From: Semisulcospira habei
Lineage: Eukaryota; Mollusca; Gastropoda; Semisulcospiridae
Direction: 5' to 3'
Length of the DNA stretch: 64,000 nucleotides
NCBI GenBank assembly: GCA_036245525.1
Contig: BTPG01000001.1
Location: forward strand, 222,530,889 to 222,594,888
Below, piece after piece: positions 13,801 through 25,800 of this stretch (positions are counted from its first letter, which is position 1; the number at the start of each line of letters is the position of its first letter). The position numbers and the translations under genes were made by a program. The notes beneath the pieces were generated by a model. That model was not told the DNA's origin. It did no database searches and was given only the letters and a program-made list of their open reading frames with translations.

Positions 13801-16800
13801 TCCTACGGGTCCCCGCGCCCGGTCGCCTTTCACGTTTGATGTGTGTTGCAGCTGCCAAGTTCGCACCTGCTTACGTTGCGGCGACTTCCAATGGCCGAGC
13901 GACAACCACAAGGTCTGCCTCTGGCTGCGCATCCGACCGCCTGTGCGATGTGTGCTCCACCTGGCCCGAGGACCGTTGTCTATCTATCTTCTTCCTTTTT
14001 TACGTCCCGCTGGCACAAATGTGATCGGGGACCATAGCACTTCAGACTTTATTTAACTTATAAAAACTTGGTTATCTTTATTTAAGAACAGTTTAAAAAT
14101 TGATAAAATTCGTATTATTTTATATCTAGGTCTCTCACCAGAAAACAACAGTCCAACTATGTACAACCTATACTCTATACAACTTTATTTACAAAATTTA
14201 AAACAGGGTTAAAATTTCAGGACCACAAATTAAGAACTTAACTATACTAAAAAGAGAAATTAAAATCTTTTGGGATACAGTTATAACAATTAGAAAAAAG
14301 AGAGCACAGGCCGATAAGTCAAATCCTCCGCGCAACCACATTAAAAAGATCGAGGCACACATTCAGATAATTTTAAACTTGCAGGGGAATTGCGAACCAA
14401 GTCACAATTATTCCCCATACAAATCATTAATTCCATTAAATTAATTTAGAAAAAATAGGTAAATTTAAAATAGCTGAAACATTTGCCACAGTGCAGGAAT
14501 CAGCCTCTTCCAAAATAGCACACAAAGATGTAGATCCTACATGGGCCGATCTAAACCCCGCACACTCCGCGGCAAAGGCATCACACCCAAGGACCGCATG
14601 ATCCGGTGTGAAGTCCTCACCGCAGAGGCAGGTCGGACCGGCCCAACGTCCACGCCAACTATCGGTACAAATTCTATTAAGGGCCACATCCGCAAGTGGC
14701 AATCTATGTACGGCATGGCTCTTGTTCATTTTATAGGCAAGGACGTGGGGGTATTCCCTAGCCAAAAATTGATTATTAATTATATTATTTTCTCTTATTA
14801 ACTTATTAAGAGGACCGTTGGTCGCAGCTGTGGAATTTATACCGCCGTGAGCGCCCGACACCGGCCGTGGACCGTCCGTCCGCCATGGCGCCCCCTTCCT
14901 TGCCAGGTAAAGAGACTGGACGCATTCGCTCGGAGCTTCGGGAGGGATTGTCACGTCAGGCCCGTAACAACGCCACGGGTTCTGAGGCCGCGTCGACCTT
15001 TGTACCCACTCGGACCCGGCGCGCCCGCTCCTCGGAGGAGTTCGGCTTGCAGCGACCCTACCTCACTGAGGGCCGCGCCCCTGTTCCCCGCACTGCAGAT
15101 ACGGATCCCGTTCGCGAAGTCAAGCCCGCGCTCTGGGAGGTTAACCGACAACGAACAGACAAGCCCGCTCCATCCCGGGAAAGCCGACAGCGAGCCTTCC
15201 TCTCGGAGGTCCGCTCGCAGGAATCCCGCACTGCGGACTCTGATACCTTGGGCTCTGACGCTTCAGGTAGGGACAAACCCGCTCCCTCCCACGGGGAGGG
15301 GCGGGGGGAAGCCGGCAGCGAGCTTTCCTCACGGAGGTCCGCTTGCAGCGACCTGCGTCGCTACGTCCCAGGACACAGGACAGACCGTACACGTCGCGAG
15401 ATGAATGGACCACCGTGCGCCTCCGCTCGCGGGATGGGACCCCTACGACGGACCGAGATGTGTGACGCAGCCCCCGGCCCTCCTCGTCCTCTTCTCTCTT
15501 CGTGGCTTCACGCAACTCGAGATCACGCCCACCTTCGCACTCGTCCCGGCCCGCCTCCCCGCCGCGGCCCCGCCGGCCCTCCCCTCCCTCGGCTAGGCGC
15601 AGTGGTTGGAGCTCGCCTGATTGTTCCCGACAGCTACTCTCTCCCCGTCGCTCGCGCTTCCTCCCTCCCTCCCCCCCCCCCCCCCCCCCGGGATAGGCGG
15701 CCAGCACGCTTCAGCGCCGCTTCGCCCTGTCGTCCTTCCAGGCCTGCGTCGTACTGTGACTCACCCGGCAGACGACGACGGAGCTCCCGGAGGACTCTTA
15801 CGAGTACGGCCTCCAGCCGCGGACGTCGTGACATGACCAGCGAGGTCCCTGGCTCCCCTGCCTCCCCTCTAGACGGCTCCCGGCTGAGTCTGCGGCCCGA
15901 TGACTCCGTCTCCGCTCTCCTCGGCCCGGTTAGTAAGTCCCCCTCGCCCCGCTCGCGCTCCCCTGCCAACCCTTCCTCGCCCGCGGCCCACTCTGGTCTT
16001 TCCCTGGAGGAAGCGGCACGACTAATTACAGCGTGCCTCCCGGCCGAGGCCTGCCCCCCTCGCTTAAGAGGAAGGTCTCCGCCTTTGTCGACGCCGACCG
16101 TCAGGTCAAGAGGAAGAAGACGCATCCCCAGCCCCCGGGCTTTAAGGACCTGGCCGACGCCTTCTCAACGGAGCTGTTGCAGAGTTCCTCGCGCGAGCCC
16201 GCTTTCTTCTCCGACAGTAAGTGGCCTGCCGGCCTGGACATCGCCTTCCGGCAGGAATGGTATGCAGGACATTCCCAGGCCTTCTCCTGTCCTCTTCCCG
16301 AGGTGGACCCTCCGGCGCTTCTCTTGGCAGGCGCGGCGGTTCGCCTCCCGCGGCTTGGACAAGACGGCGTCCCTGGTTCGCAACACCTTAGCCTGCTCGG
16401 GCTTTTTGGAGCTCCTGACTCAAGCGTTTGTCCGTCGCATCGAGGACGCCAGGCACCCGTCCATTTCGCCCCTGTTGGGAGACTTCCTCGCCCTTGCGGT
16501 GGCAGCTAACCGGGCAGCGTGTCAACGTCATGGCCGCCGCCGCTAATTGTGACTTGATGCGTCGGGATGCCCTGCTCCAGATCTGTCGTAGTGAAGTCGC
16601 AGCTTCGACGCGCTCCCCTTGGGGGCTCCCTCCTCTTCCGCCCCACCTGGCAGTCGGTGAAAGACGCAAACAAGGACCTCTGGCCCAGCAGCGCCCCTCC
16701 TCCCCGCTTTCAGGCAGCCCGCAAGGCCGGGGGTAGCGCCCTGCGGTCCGGCAGACCCTCCACCCTTCTTCCCGCCTCGCGTCCCCGGGCCCCCACCCGT

Positions 16801-19800
16801 GCCCCTGCCTTCGGCCGTTCCCAACCTGTCAGGACCCCGGCTTCTTCTTGGCCCAAGCCCGCCCGCCGCCCGGGGCGCGGGAGGGCCCCCTGATTCCTCT
16901 ACGCTTCAGCTCCCACCGATCGTCTCGGGGTCTCCAGTCGGCGGGAGGTTCTCCCTTCGCAGTATGTGTGGCGGTCGCGACCCCTGGGTCCTCACGACCA
17001 TCTCCGAGGGCCTCCTGATCACCTTCCTATCTCCGCCGCCGCTGCGACGCTCTCCCCTCTGGACCGAGGTGCCGATAGATCAGCTCAAAGTCGACGCTCT
17101 TCGCGGCGAGGTCTCCGCTCTACTGCAGAAGGCCGCCACAGAGGTAGTCTCGCACCGCGATTCCCCTGCCTTCTACAGCCGACTGTTCGTGGTACCCAAG
17201 CCGGGCGGAAAGTGGTGACCCGTCATCGACCTCTTGGCTCTGAACAGATACATCGCGGCCCCGTCCTTTCGCATAGAACAGCCAGGACCCTCAAGACCGC
17301 CGTACAGCCCATAGATTTCGCTGTCAGTCTGGACCTGTCCGACGCGTATCTCCACGTCCCCATGCACCCCGCCTCCAGGCGTTACTTGCGCTTCGCCTTC
17401 GAAGGCGTGGTTTAACATTTTCGGGCCCTCCCCTTCGGTCTCAACCTCAGCCCTTGGGTATTCACCCGCATCATGGACGCCGTCGTTGCCAAGGCCAGAC
17501 AGTCGTCTAGCCGGACCTCGAACTATTTAGACGACCTTCTCCTGAGGAACCAGTCGGAGACCACGCTTGTGACGGACAGGGATGCGCTGATCCGGTTGTT
17601 GACGCGGCTCGGCTTCCTGATCAACGCGGGCAAGTCGGACCTCACGCCTTCCCGCCGCTTTGTACACCTCGGTATTGAATTCGCGACCGACCTCAACCGG
17701 GTGAGACTGCCAGAGCCCCGGATCCAGAAGCTGGCCGCCCTAGCCGGCCAGGTGGCACAGGAGGATGCAGTTCCCGCCAGAGTTCTCGGTCTGATGAATG
17801 CAGCGGCGGACCTCCTACCACTCGGTCGTCTCTACTCCCGGCCGCTCCAGCTGCACCTCCTTCTCCATTGGCGTCGGTCCTCCGGCGACATTACTGCCCC
17901 GGTGCCGGTTACTCAGATGCTTCGTCCCCATCTGCAGCGCTGGATGGACCCTTCGTGGCTCCCGTCGGGAGTTCCTCTCGCCTCACCTCCGCCTTCACTC
18001 TGCGTGGATGTAAGTCTCACCGGGTAGGGTGCTCACCTGCTACCGAGGTTCCTCATGACGTCCGGCTGCTGGCCACCGGACCTGGCGGACAGGCACATCA
18101 ATTGGCTGGAACTGAACGCGGTTTGGCAAGCTCTCATCGCATGGGAGTCGCGCCCCCCCCCTCACCAGGAGCTACTCGTCCTTTCGGACAACGCCACAGT
18201 GGTCTCCTAGATTCAGAAACAGGGCAGGACGCGCTCCCCCGACCTATGCATTCTCCTCTATCGCCTAATGCGCTGGTGCGAAGACCGAGGCATCTCCCTC
18301 CGAGCACGACACATTCCGGGACACCTGAACGTCCTAGCTGACTCCCTCTCGCGACGCGTAAAGTTACTCCACACGAAATGGACACTACGACCGGACATCT
18401 TTCGGATGATCTGCGCACACTGGGAGACTCCCTTGGTCGACCTCTTCGCCACGAGGTGGAATTACCAGCTGCAGTCTTCGTCTCCCCGATTCCAGATCCC
18501 CTAGCCTGGGCAGTCGACGCGCTCTCCATTCCGTGGGACGGCCTCATTGCTTTCGCGTATCCCCCGACGGTTCTAGTCCCCAAAGTCCTGATCAAGCTCA
18601 GGGGATGCAATGCGGTGTTGTTACTCGTAGCCCCGTTCTCCAGAAACAGATCTTGGACCACCGACCTACTCAGTCTCGCCACGGCCCCCCCCCCCCTTTC
18701 TGCTGCCCACCCCCAGCACTATGCTCAAGCAGCCCCGCCAGCCTCTGTTCCACCCGTGCCCAGAGCGGCTTCTCCTTCACGCCTGGAGATTGTGCGGCAA
18801 GCCCTCGCCGCAAGAGGCTTTTCGAGTGCAGCAGTGGAAGCGATCGCTACTGCCCGCAGACCCTCGACTTTCTACGAGGGAAAGTGGCGTGTACTACGGT
18901 CCTGGTATGCTGACCAGAAACTCTCCCCCACCGAACTGACTACCCCTCAGCTCGCTGAGTTCTTCCTCTGGCTCTTTGGCGACCAGGGATTAGCCCCCAT
19001 CACGATCAGAGGATACCTGTCCATGATTGCGGACACTTACCGACACCTCGGCCGCTCGGACACCAGCGAATGTAAAGACCTCGCCGACCTTATGACGCAT
19101 TTCGGCCTCCAGCGCCCGGTCCCCGTTCGCAGATTCCACGCTGGGACCTACCCTGGGTAATGACGTGGCTGAATTCCGACCGATTCAAACCGCTCCCCTT
19201 GGCCCGGTTTGCGGATGTGACTCGGGAGACCTGCTTCCTGTTGGCCCTGGCCACGGCGGCCCGAGTAAGCGAGCTACACGCGCTCTCAGCACGCCCTGCC
19301 TGCATGCAGTTCACGACGGATGGCTCCGTGCAGCTACCCTTCCTTCCTCGCCAAGACTAGGTCTCCCTTGACCGCGCCCCAAGTGACCACCATTCGGCCA
19401 CTGAAAGGAGTAAACATGCCCCGGGAGACCAGGTAGCAAGATCCAGTGCGCGCCCTGCGAATCTACCTACGCAGAGCCAAGCACGTCCAGAGGGGACGGT
19501 CCCGCCTCTTTCTGCCTTTGACCCCAGGCAGAACTGACATTACAGCCCAGACGATATCTTCCTGGCTACGCTGGGTCATACGGTCCGTCTCCCCAGAGTT
19601 AGCTAAGAGGCTAAAGATCCGCGCACACGAGGTTAGAGCCATGGCCACGAGCGTCGCATTCGACCGCAACTGTGCTGTCAGAGACATCGTGGCAGCTGTG
19701 GGCTGGCGGGCTGAATCAACCTTCGCCCGCTTCTACCTCCGGGATCTGGCAGGCCAGCGAGACAGCCTCGCCCTGGTGGGGGACATCGCCGCGGCGCAAC

Positions 19801-22800
19801 ACTCCCTCCCGGCGCCGGTGGCGCCGTAGGTAATACTTAGCTGAAATTGTCGGGAGGTTGCTGTTGGGAGGGCGGGTCTGGCTAAGCCCTTACACAAGGG
19901 GTACTCTGGGGCGGCACCCTCCTCCTTTTCGTAATTCTTCCATACAGTAATGTCATCGGTCATGTTTTTGAGGAAACAAATGAATTTTTCTCTAAAATGT
20001 ATTTTTTCGAAAAATACTTACCGATGACATTACTCGGACCTGCCCCGCTTGCCGCTGGTTCGCTAAGCATTCTGACTGGCGTGTTTCCACGTGGCACGTG
20101 ACTGGATGGGCAGGGACGGGAAGCTACTCACGGCCCTGGTTACAGTTCTCTGAGTTGCCTCCCGGGATGTGTAGGGAAACAACAGGTTCATAGGCTGAAA
20201 TTGACTAAGCTAGTAGACACTTCCATACAGTAATGTCATCGGTAAGTATCGAAAAAAAATACATTTTAGAGAAAAAGATCATTTTTTCAGGTGCCAAGTA
20301 TATCAGGCAATACTTGAGCTTTTGTACTCATAGTCAATTTATCTCAAGCACATTAATTGGATTTGCAGCATTGATAATCAACATGAATTCTGTGAGAATT
20401 AATTTATGTTTTAAGGATTACATTTGCTGTCAATATTTGTGTGCAAGGATGAATTGATTAACCCGCTTGTGCATGCAGCTACAAGTACTGCTTACACTGC
20501 TGGTGGATGCATGCAGCTACAAGTACTGCTTACACTGCTGGTGGATGCATGCAGAAGGGGGTTACATTATCGATTGAATAGATTACTACCTTTTCTTCTT
20601 TTTGTTTTCTTTTTTTTTTTTTTCTTTTTTTTTTCTTTTTTTTTTTTTTTTTTTCTTTTTGGGGGGGGGGGGGTGCATGACTTAATTGTTTGTTCCCTTT
20701 TGTATTGGAGAAGGTTACAATTTAGTACAATACTACTTTATTGAATTTCTGTAAATGAATTGTTCATGGTGTTGCAGGATTTGAGCGGACTGTTCCAACA
20801 GGCATCACCATTAGTCAGCTCAGTGCAGAGCTGTTCATTCAGTGAGTAATATTGACCTATAACTATTTCAGATATAACAAAACTCAAAGACAACAATGTT
20901 TTTTCGCAAGTCCTGACAACATGTTTTCTTTGGAAATCACTCCCCTTATAACACGCAAGGATGCACTTAGAAGAGAAGAAAAAAGAAAAGATTTTAAATT
21001 TTAAGATAAGATAAGATAAACTTTATTTCCATATGCATAAACATTAGGAATTTTTTGCGGCATAACTGACGAGCGTCCATGTTAAGATCAACACATAGGC
21101 TCTAAAATACCAAACCACACAAGTGTCACTTCACAATTATGAACCAGTTGCAGGAGATGAATCAACCATGATAATTCAAAGGTAGTGCCAGATTAGCTTG
21201 GCGCCAAGCTAATCTGGCACTACCCTTGAATTATCGTGGTCGTTCCGTCTCCTGCTGTAGGGTGCTGGGGTTCTTGTGCCGTGCCACATTATTTACAACA
21301 AAAGTAATATCTCCTTGAATCTAATTCTCCACAGCGTGGCCCTGATTAAAGAGGAGACGTCAGTCACGGTGAGCATAGCAGCCAAATTCTGCAAGCGAGA
21401 TGACTCATCAGATTGTCTGGCCGTGCTGGATGTTTTGGATCGGGCTCTGCTTCCTATTCCATCTTGCGGGCCGGATGGAAAGCTGTACTTCCCATCAAGT
21501 AAGCAATCAGTAATGCGTGCTGATATATGATGTTGGACCTTACGGCCCCAGGCCATAAGATGAAAAATCACAGGCTAGCACACAGTTGTGAAAATGAAAC
21601 AGATATTTGATGCCGGTACTGGTAGGAGATTTCAGACCAGCACACAACTATGTAAAGATTGCAATGGTGAAAAATCATGCTTTAAAACACATGCGCATAA
21701 TCGTTATTAAGCAGTACAATGGTTAGAAAGTGAAAGCTTTAGTATATGCCATTTCATTGTTTATCAGTTGCGCTGCTACAGGTAAGTCACATTTTAAAGT
21801 CGTTCGATAAGCACTACATATGAAAGAATTAACTCATTCGCGGCCAGCCGCATCCGTATGCGCGTCATAAGCCGCGCATCCGGATGCGGCTGGCCGCGAA
21901 TGAGTTAAGGTCCCCTATAATGGTTTCTTTTTAAATCATCCTTATAGTGGCAGAGCTAAAGGAATCGCTGAAGAGCCAGAAGGACAAGTTTATCACGTCT
22001 GGCAAGGAGCTGGGCAAGCAAGCCCTGAGGACGCTGGCCGACGAAGTCTTCGACCTTATTCCCTGTTTGGAAAGTGATGTAAGTTCTTGCTGTTTTCTAA
22101 TTGTTTAACCCATTTAGCACTGATACTCTACACCAGAAAAAGGATCGACCATGATAATTTAAGGGTTGTGCCAGATTAGCTTGACGCCTGATGATGCATA
22201 GCTAATCTAACACTACCCTTGAATTATCACAGTCGATCCATCTCCTGCATGATACCTTCAAAAGCTGGGAAATGTGGTCTTCGGGTTAAATAGGTTAATA
22301 ATACTAATAATAATGTACATTTATACAGCGCTTAACTTCCAAATGAATGCTGCTCTAAGCACTTTACAAGCGCAAAAATCACAGAACAAAAAGTACAAGA
22401 AAGAAAACGCTACAATATATGTTACAAAAACTAAAGTGACACATCAAAAGCTCACACTCATACATACACACACACCATTACAAGAACAGTTCCTGCCAAA
22501 GATTGCTAACGCACTGAACATGCATCTAACTATACGCGTAAGAAGACAGATAGGTCTTGAGCAGTGATTTGAAAGCAGACAGAGTTGGAGCATGTCTGAC
22601 ATGGGCTGGAAGGTCGTTTCCAGGTGACTGGACCGAAAAAAGAAAAGGCATGCTGGCCCTGGCTAGACTTCTTTCGCCTACTTACTTACTTACTTACTTA
22701 CTGCCCGTAACGCCAAAGATGCATAGGGCATCAACGAAATCTCTCCACTTCAGCCGGTTGCGGGCCAGAGTGCCTATCGTTCCCCAGGTGTGGTGGTGGT

Positions 22801-25800
22801 TTTTCAGTTCTTGTTCCACCATTCGTCGCCAGCTGATCTTTGGCCGTCCTCTCTTCCTCTTACCATCTGGTGTCCAGTGTAGGGCTGTTTTAATGATGGA
22901 GTCGTCTTCTCTCCGCAGCACATGCCCAATCCATCGCCAACGTCCTTTCATGATTGTTGTGGTTATGTCTTCTTGTTTGCAGCGGGACAGTAGGTCTTCG
23001 TTGGAGATTTTGTTTGGCCCAAATATCTCGAGTATTCTCCTGAGGTTCTTGGTATCGAATGTGGACAGCTTGGTGAGGTCTTGTTGCGTCATTCTCCAGC
23101 ATTCTGCTCCGTAGAGGAGTACTGGTACAACACAGCCGTTGTAGAGTTTAAGCTTCGTGCCCACACTGTATTCCAGATGTTGTTAATGCTGATGAAGGCA
23201 CTCCTTGCTTTATTCAGTCTGTTCTGAATGTCTTTCTTGCTTCTGCCATCTGGTGTGATGATGCTGCCCAGGTACACAAAGCTTTCAGTAAAGGGTAAAT
23301 TATTGTTGACTTTTAATGGGAGCTTGTGTAGTGGTGTTCATGGTCATCACTTCTGATTTCTTCTGGCTGATCTTGAGGCCAACTTGGGAACTGTACTGAT
23401 TCAATCTGCCGGTCTTGTCCTGCATATCTGTCGGGACGTTAAGCAATGTACAATCAATTGTCCTGCATATGTTTATGTGTGTGCGACATTAGTGCGAAGT
23501 CATCGGCAAAGTCCAAATCTTCAAGTGTGGAGAAGAGCGTCCATCTGATGCCAGTATGTCTTGTTTCTGTCGTGCGTTGCATCACCCAGTCAATGACGAG
23601 ATTGAAGAGTAACGCAGACATCACACAGCTTTGCTGGACACCGGTCGTCACTTCAAACCAGATGTCGCTTCCTCCCACACAGAGGCTGTAATTGTTGTAG
23701 AAACTCTTGATGAGCTCCACCATGTGGTTTGGGATTCCGTAAGCCCTCAAGATGCGCCACAAGCTGTCTCTGTGTACGCTATCAAAGGCTTTCTCAAAGT
23801 CTATGAAATTAACGTAGAGTTGTCTTTGCCATTCTGCACTCTGTTCTATGATGTTTCTCAGAGCAAAAATCTGTTCTATATAGCTCCTGCCTTTTCTGAA
23901 ACCTGCCTGTCCTTTTCCCAGTGTTGTATCCACTATCTGCCGTAGATAATCTGCTTATAATCACATTGGTGAAGATCTTGCTGGGGATTGACAGAAGGGT
24001 GATACAGCGCCATTTGTTGCAGTCATTGAGGGTGCCCTTCTTTGGAATCTTGATAATCACCCCTCTGGTCCAATCCTCGGGTATGCAAGTTTCTGTCCAA
24101 ATTGTTCTGAAAAGTGGTTCTAATATTCCAGCTGCTGTCTCTGGATCTATCTTGAATAATTCTGCATTCAGGTTGTCTTGTCCTGGGGTTTTGTTGTTCT
24201 TCAGTTTCTTGATGTTGAACAAGAAAATCTTAAGGCCAGGCTTGATTAAAATAGGAGAGAGATTGGCTGTTGTATTTCAAGGGTAGTGCAAATTACTTTT
24301 TGTGTCTTTCAGTGAGGGACCAACGTGTGTTCTTTCTTTGAATTGATTCTGATTCGGGAATTTTTGTTTTTGTTCATGACAGTCAGATATGTATAACAAA
24401 ATTTGGTTTTCCAAGATCCCAAGTACGCTCTTTGTATGTAAAGTCCTTTGCTTTTACAAACTTTGGATATAACAACAGCCACATTTAGGTTTTGTTTGTC
24501 TGAAGTTTATGTGAATCATTATCTTTTCGCAGGATGCTGCAGATGAGCCCCCTTGCGAGCGACCAGACAAAATGACCGAAGAAACTCTGACCCAGACATT
24601 GGAACATCGTGGCCTGGACACCAGCGGTACCACTGCCGAAAAAATCGCACGCCTGGAACAGGCTGACAGAAGTGAGTTTTTAGTATTTTCACAAATTTTG
24701 TAGTTCAGGGTAGTTGCTTGTGTAATCTGTACATGCACACCATGGTTCACTGTCATAGTGGCTGAGCAATTTTCAGTCAGGTGGGGGGTCTCGATGATGG
24801 GAGTTGGGGGGGGGGGGGGGAGGAGGATGAGCATATCTTTAGTTTTGGGTTAGTAGGTGCCATGGTGGCTATACTCGTTATGCAGAGGATGGATGTCTGA
24901 CAACGTTATTTTTGTTTGTGCAGCTTGCACAATACCAGTAATTGGGAAAAAGGTGACCCTGCCTGCCCTGAATGCGAAGCTGTCAAAGTTTGTCCATCTC
25001 AAGCTGGATGAAAAATGCCTGGGGATAAATGCCTGTGTTGACATCCCTATACCGGTAGGTTTTTAAAGTGTAAGGTAGTCACCAAGCAAACAGAAGGAAG
25101 TGACAAATGAAAAGAAAAGGGGAGACTGCTAATATTTTAGGAAGATTACAAAGTAACGTAAGTAAAAGCACTGCCAGGAGAGAGAAGTGTGCATGATCGA
25201 CCAGTGATCATAGATCTACATGGTCAAAGCACAAAAAAAGATAGGAAAGAGGGGGTGCGCTAAGAAAGTGACTGAAAGCAATACACATGGAAGCCCCCCC
25301 CCCCCCCCCCCCCGAAGGGGGTCCTATCACATATCCACTTATTGCTGACACTAACCACTTTGTATCCATGTTTCGCAGACAGTTTCGGCTCTTTGACGTG
25401 GAATGAGGAAGGATTTCAGAAACACAAAAAAAGATAGGAAGAGGGGGTGCGCTAAGAAAGTGACTGAAAGCAATGCATTGCTTTCAGTCACTTTCTTAGC
25501 GCACCCCCTCTTTCCTGTCCTTTTTTTCCATATGCATTGGTTTCGCTCACTTTCTTAGCGCACCCCCTCTTTCCTATCTTTTTTTTTGTGTGCTTTGACC
25601 AAGTAGATCTATGATCACTGGTCGATCATGCACACTTCTCTCCCCTTACAGTGTTTTTACCTACTTTACTTTGTAATCATATTAGCACTGGCAGTCTCCC
25701 CTTTTCTTTTCATTTATTACTACAATATCGACTGCGACCCCTTCCCCCCCTTTTAGTAGGTTCTCTCTTAGGGTGCTTGGAAATTTACCTCTAGGTGGAG

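Larger units (their letters stand above)
13199..20276 (+). mobile_element. DIRS copy 2, full layout but inactivated
   Basis: 7.1 kb in the intron between host exons 8 and 9. Order: left inverted repeat, gag start exon plus intron, gag (with a nested LINE), reverse transcriptase/RNase H, tyrosine recombinase, internal complementary region, right inverted repeat. The 13199-13365 sequence is the reverse complement of about 20077-20242. The right end has about 34 extra bases that the left lacks, and these are represented in the internal region. No target duplication seen, as expected. Stops and frameshifts in all genes. Confidence 0.9.

Noticed and set aside
15141..15707. Long open frames on the minus strand in the DIRS regions
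   Set aside because: They lie opposite GC-rich gag and pol sequence and show only low-complexity Gly/Arg/Glu stretches. They are shadows of the real plus-strand genes.
13199..20276. The tyrosine recombinase as a Crypton or a bacterial-type integrase
   Set aside because: It is linked to a reverse transcriptase, an RNase H, inverted ends and an internal complementary region, which together define DIRS.
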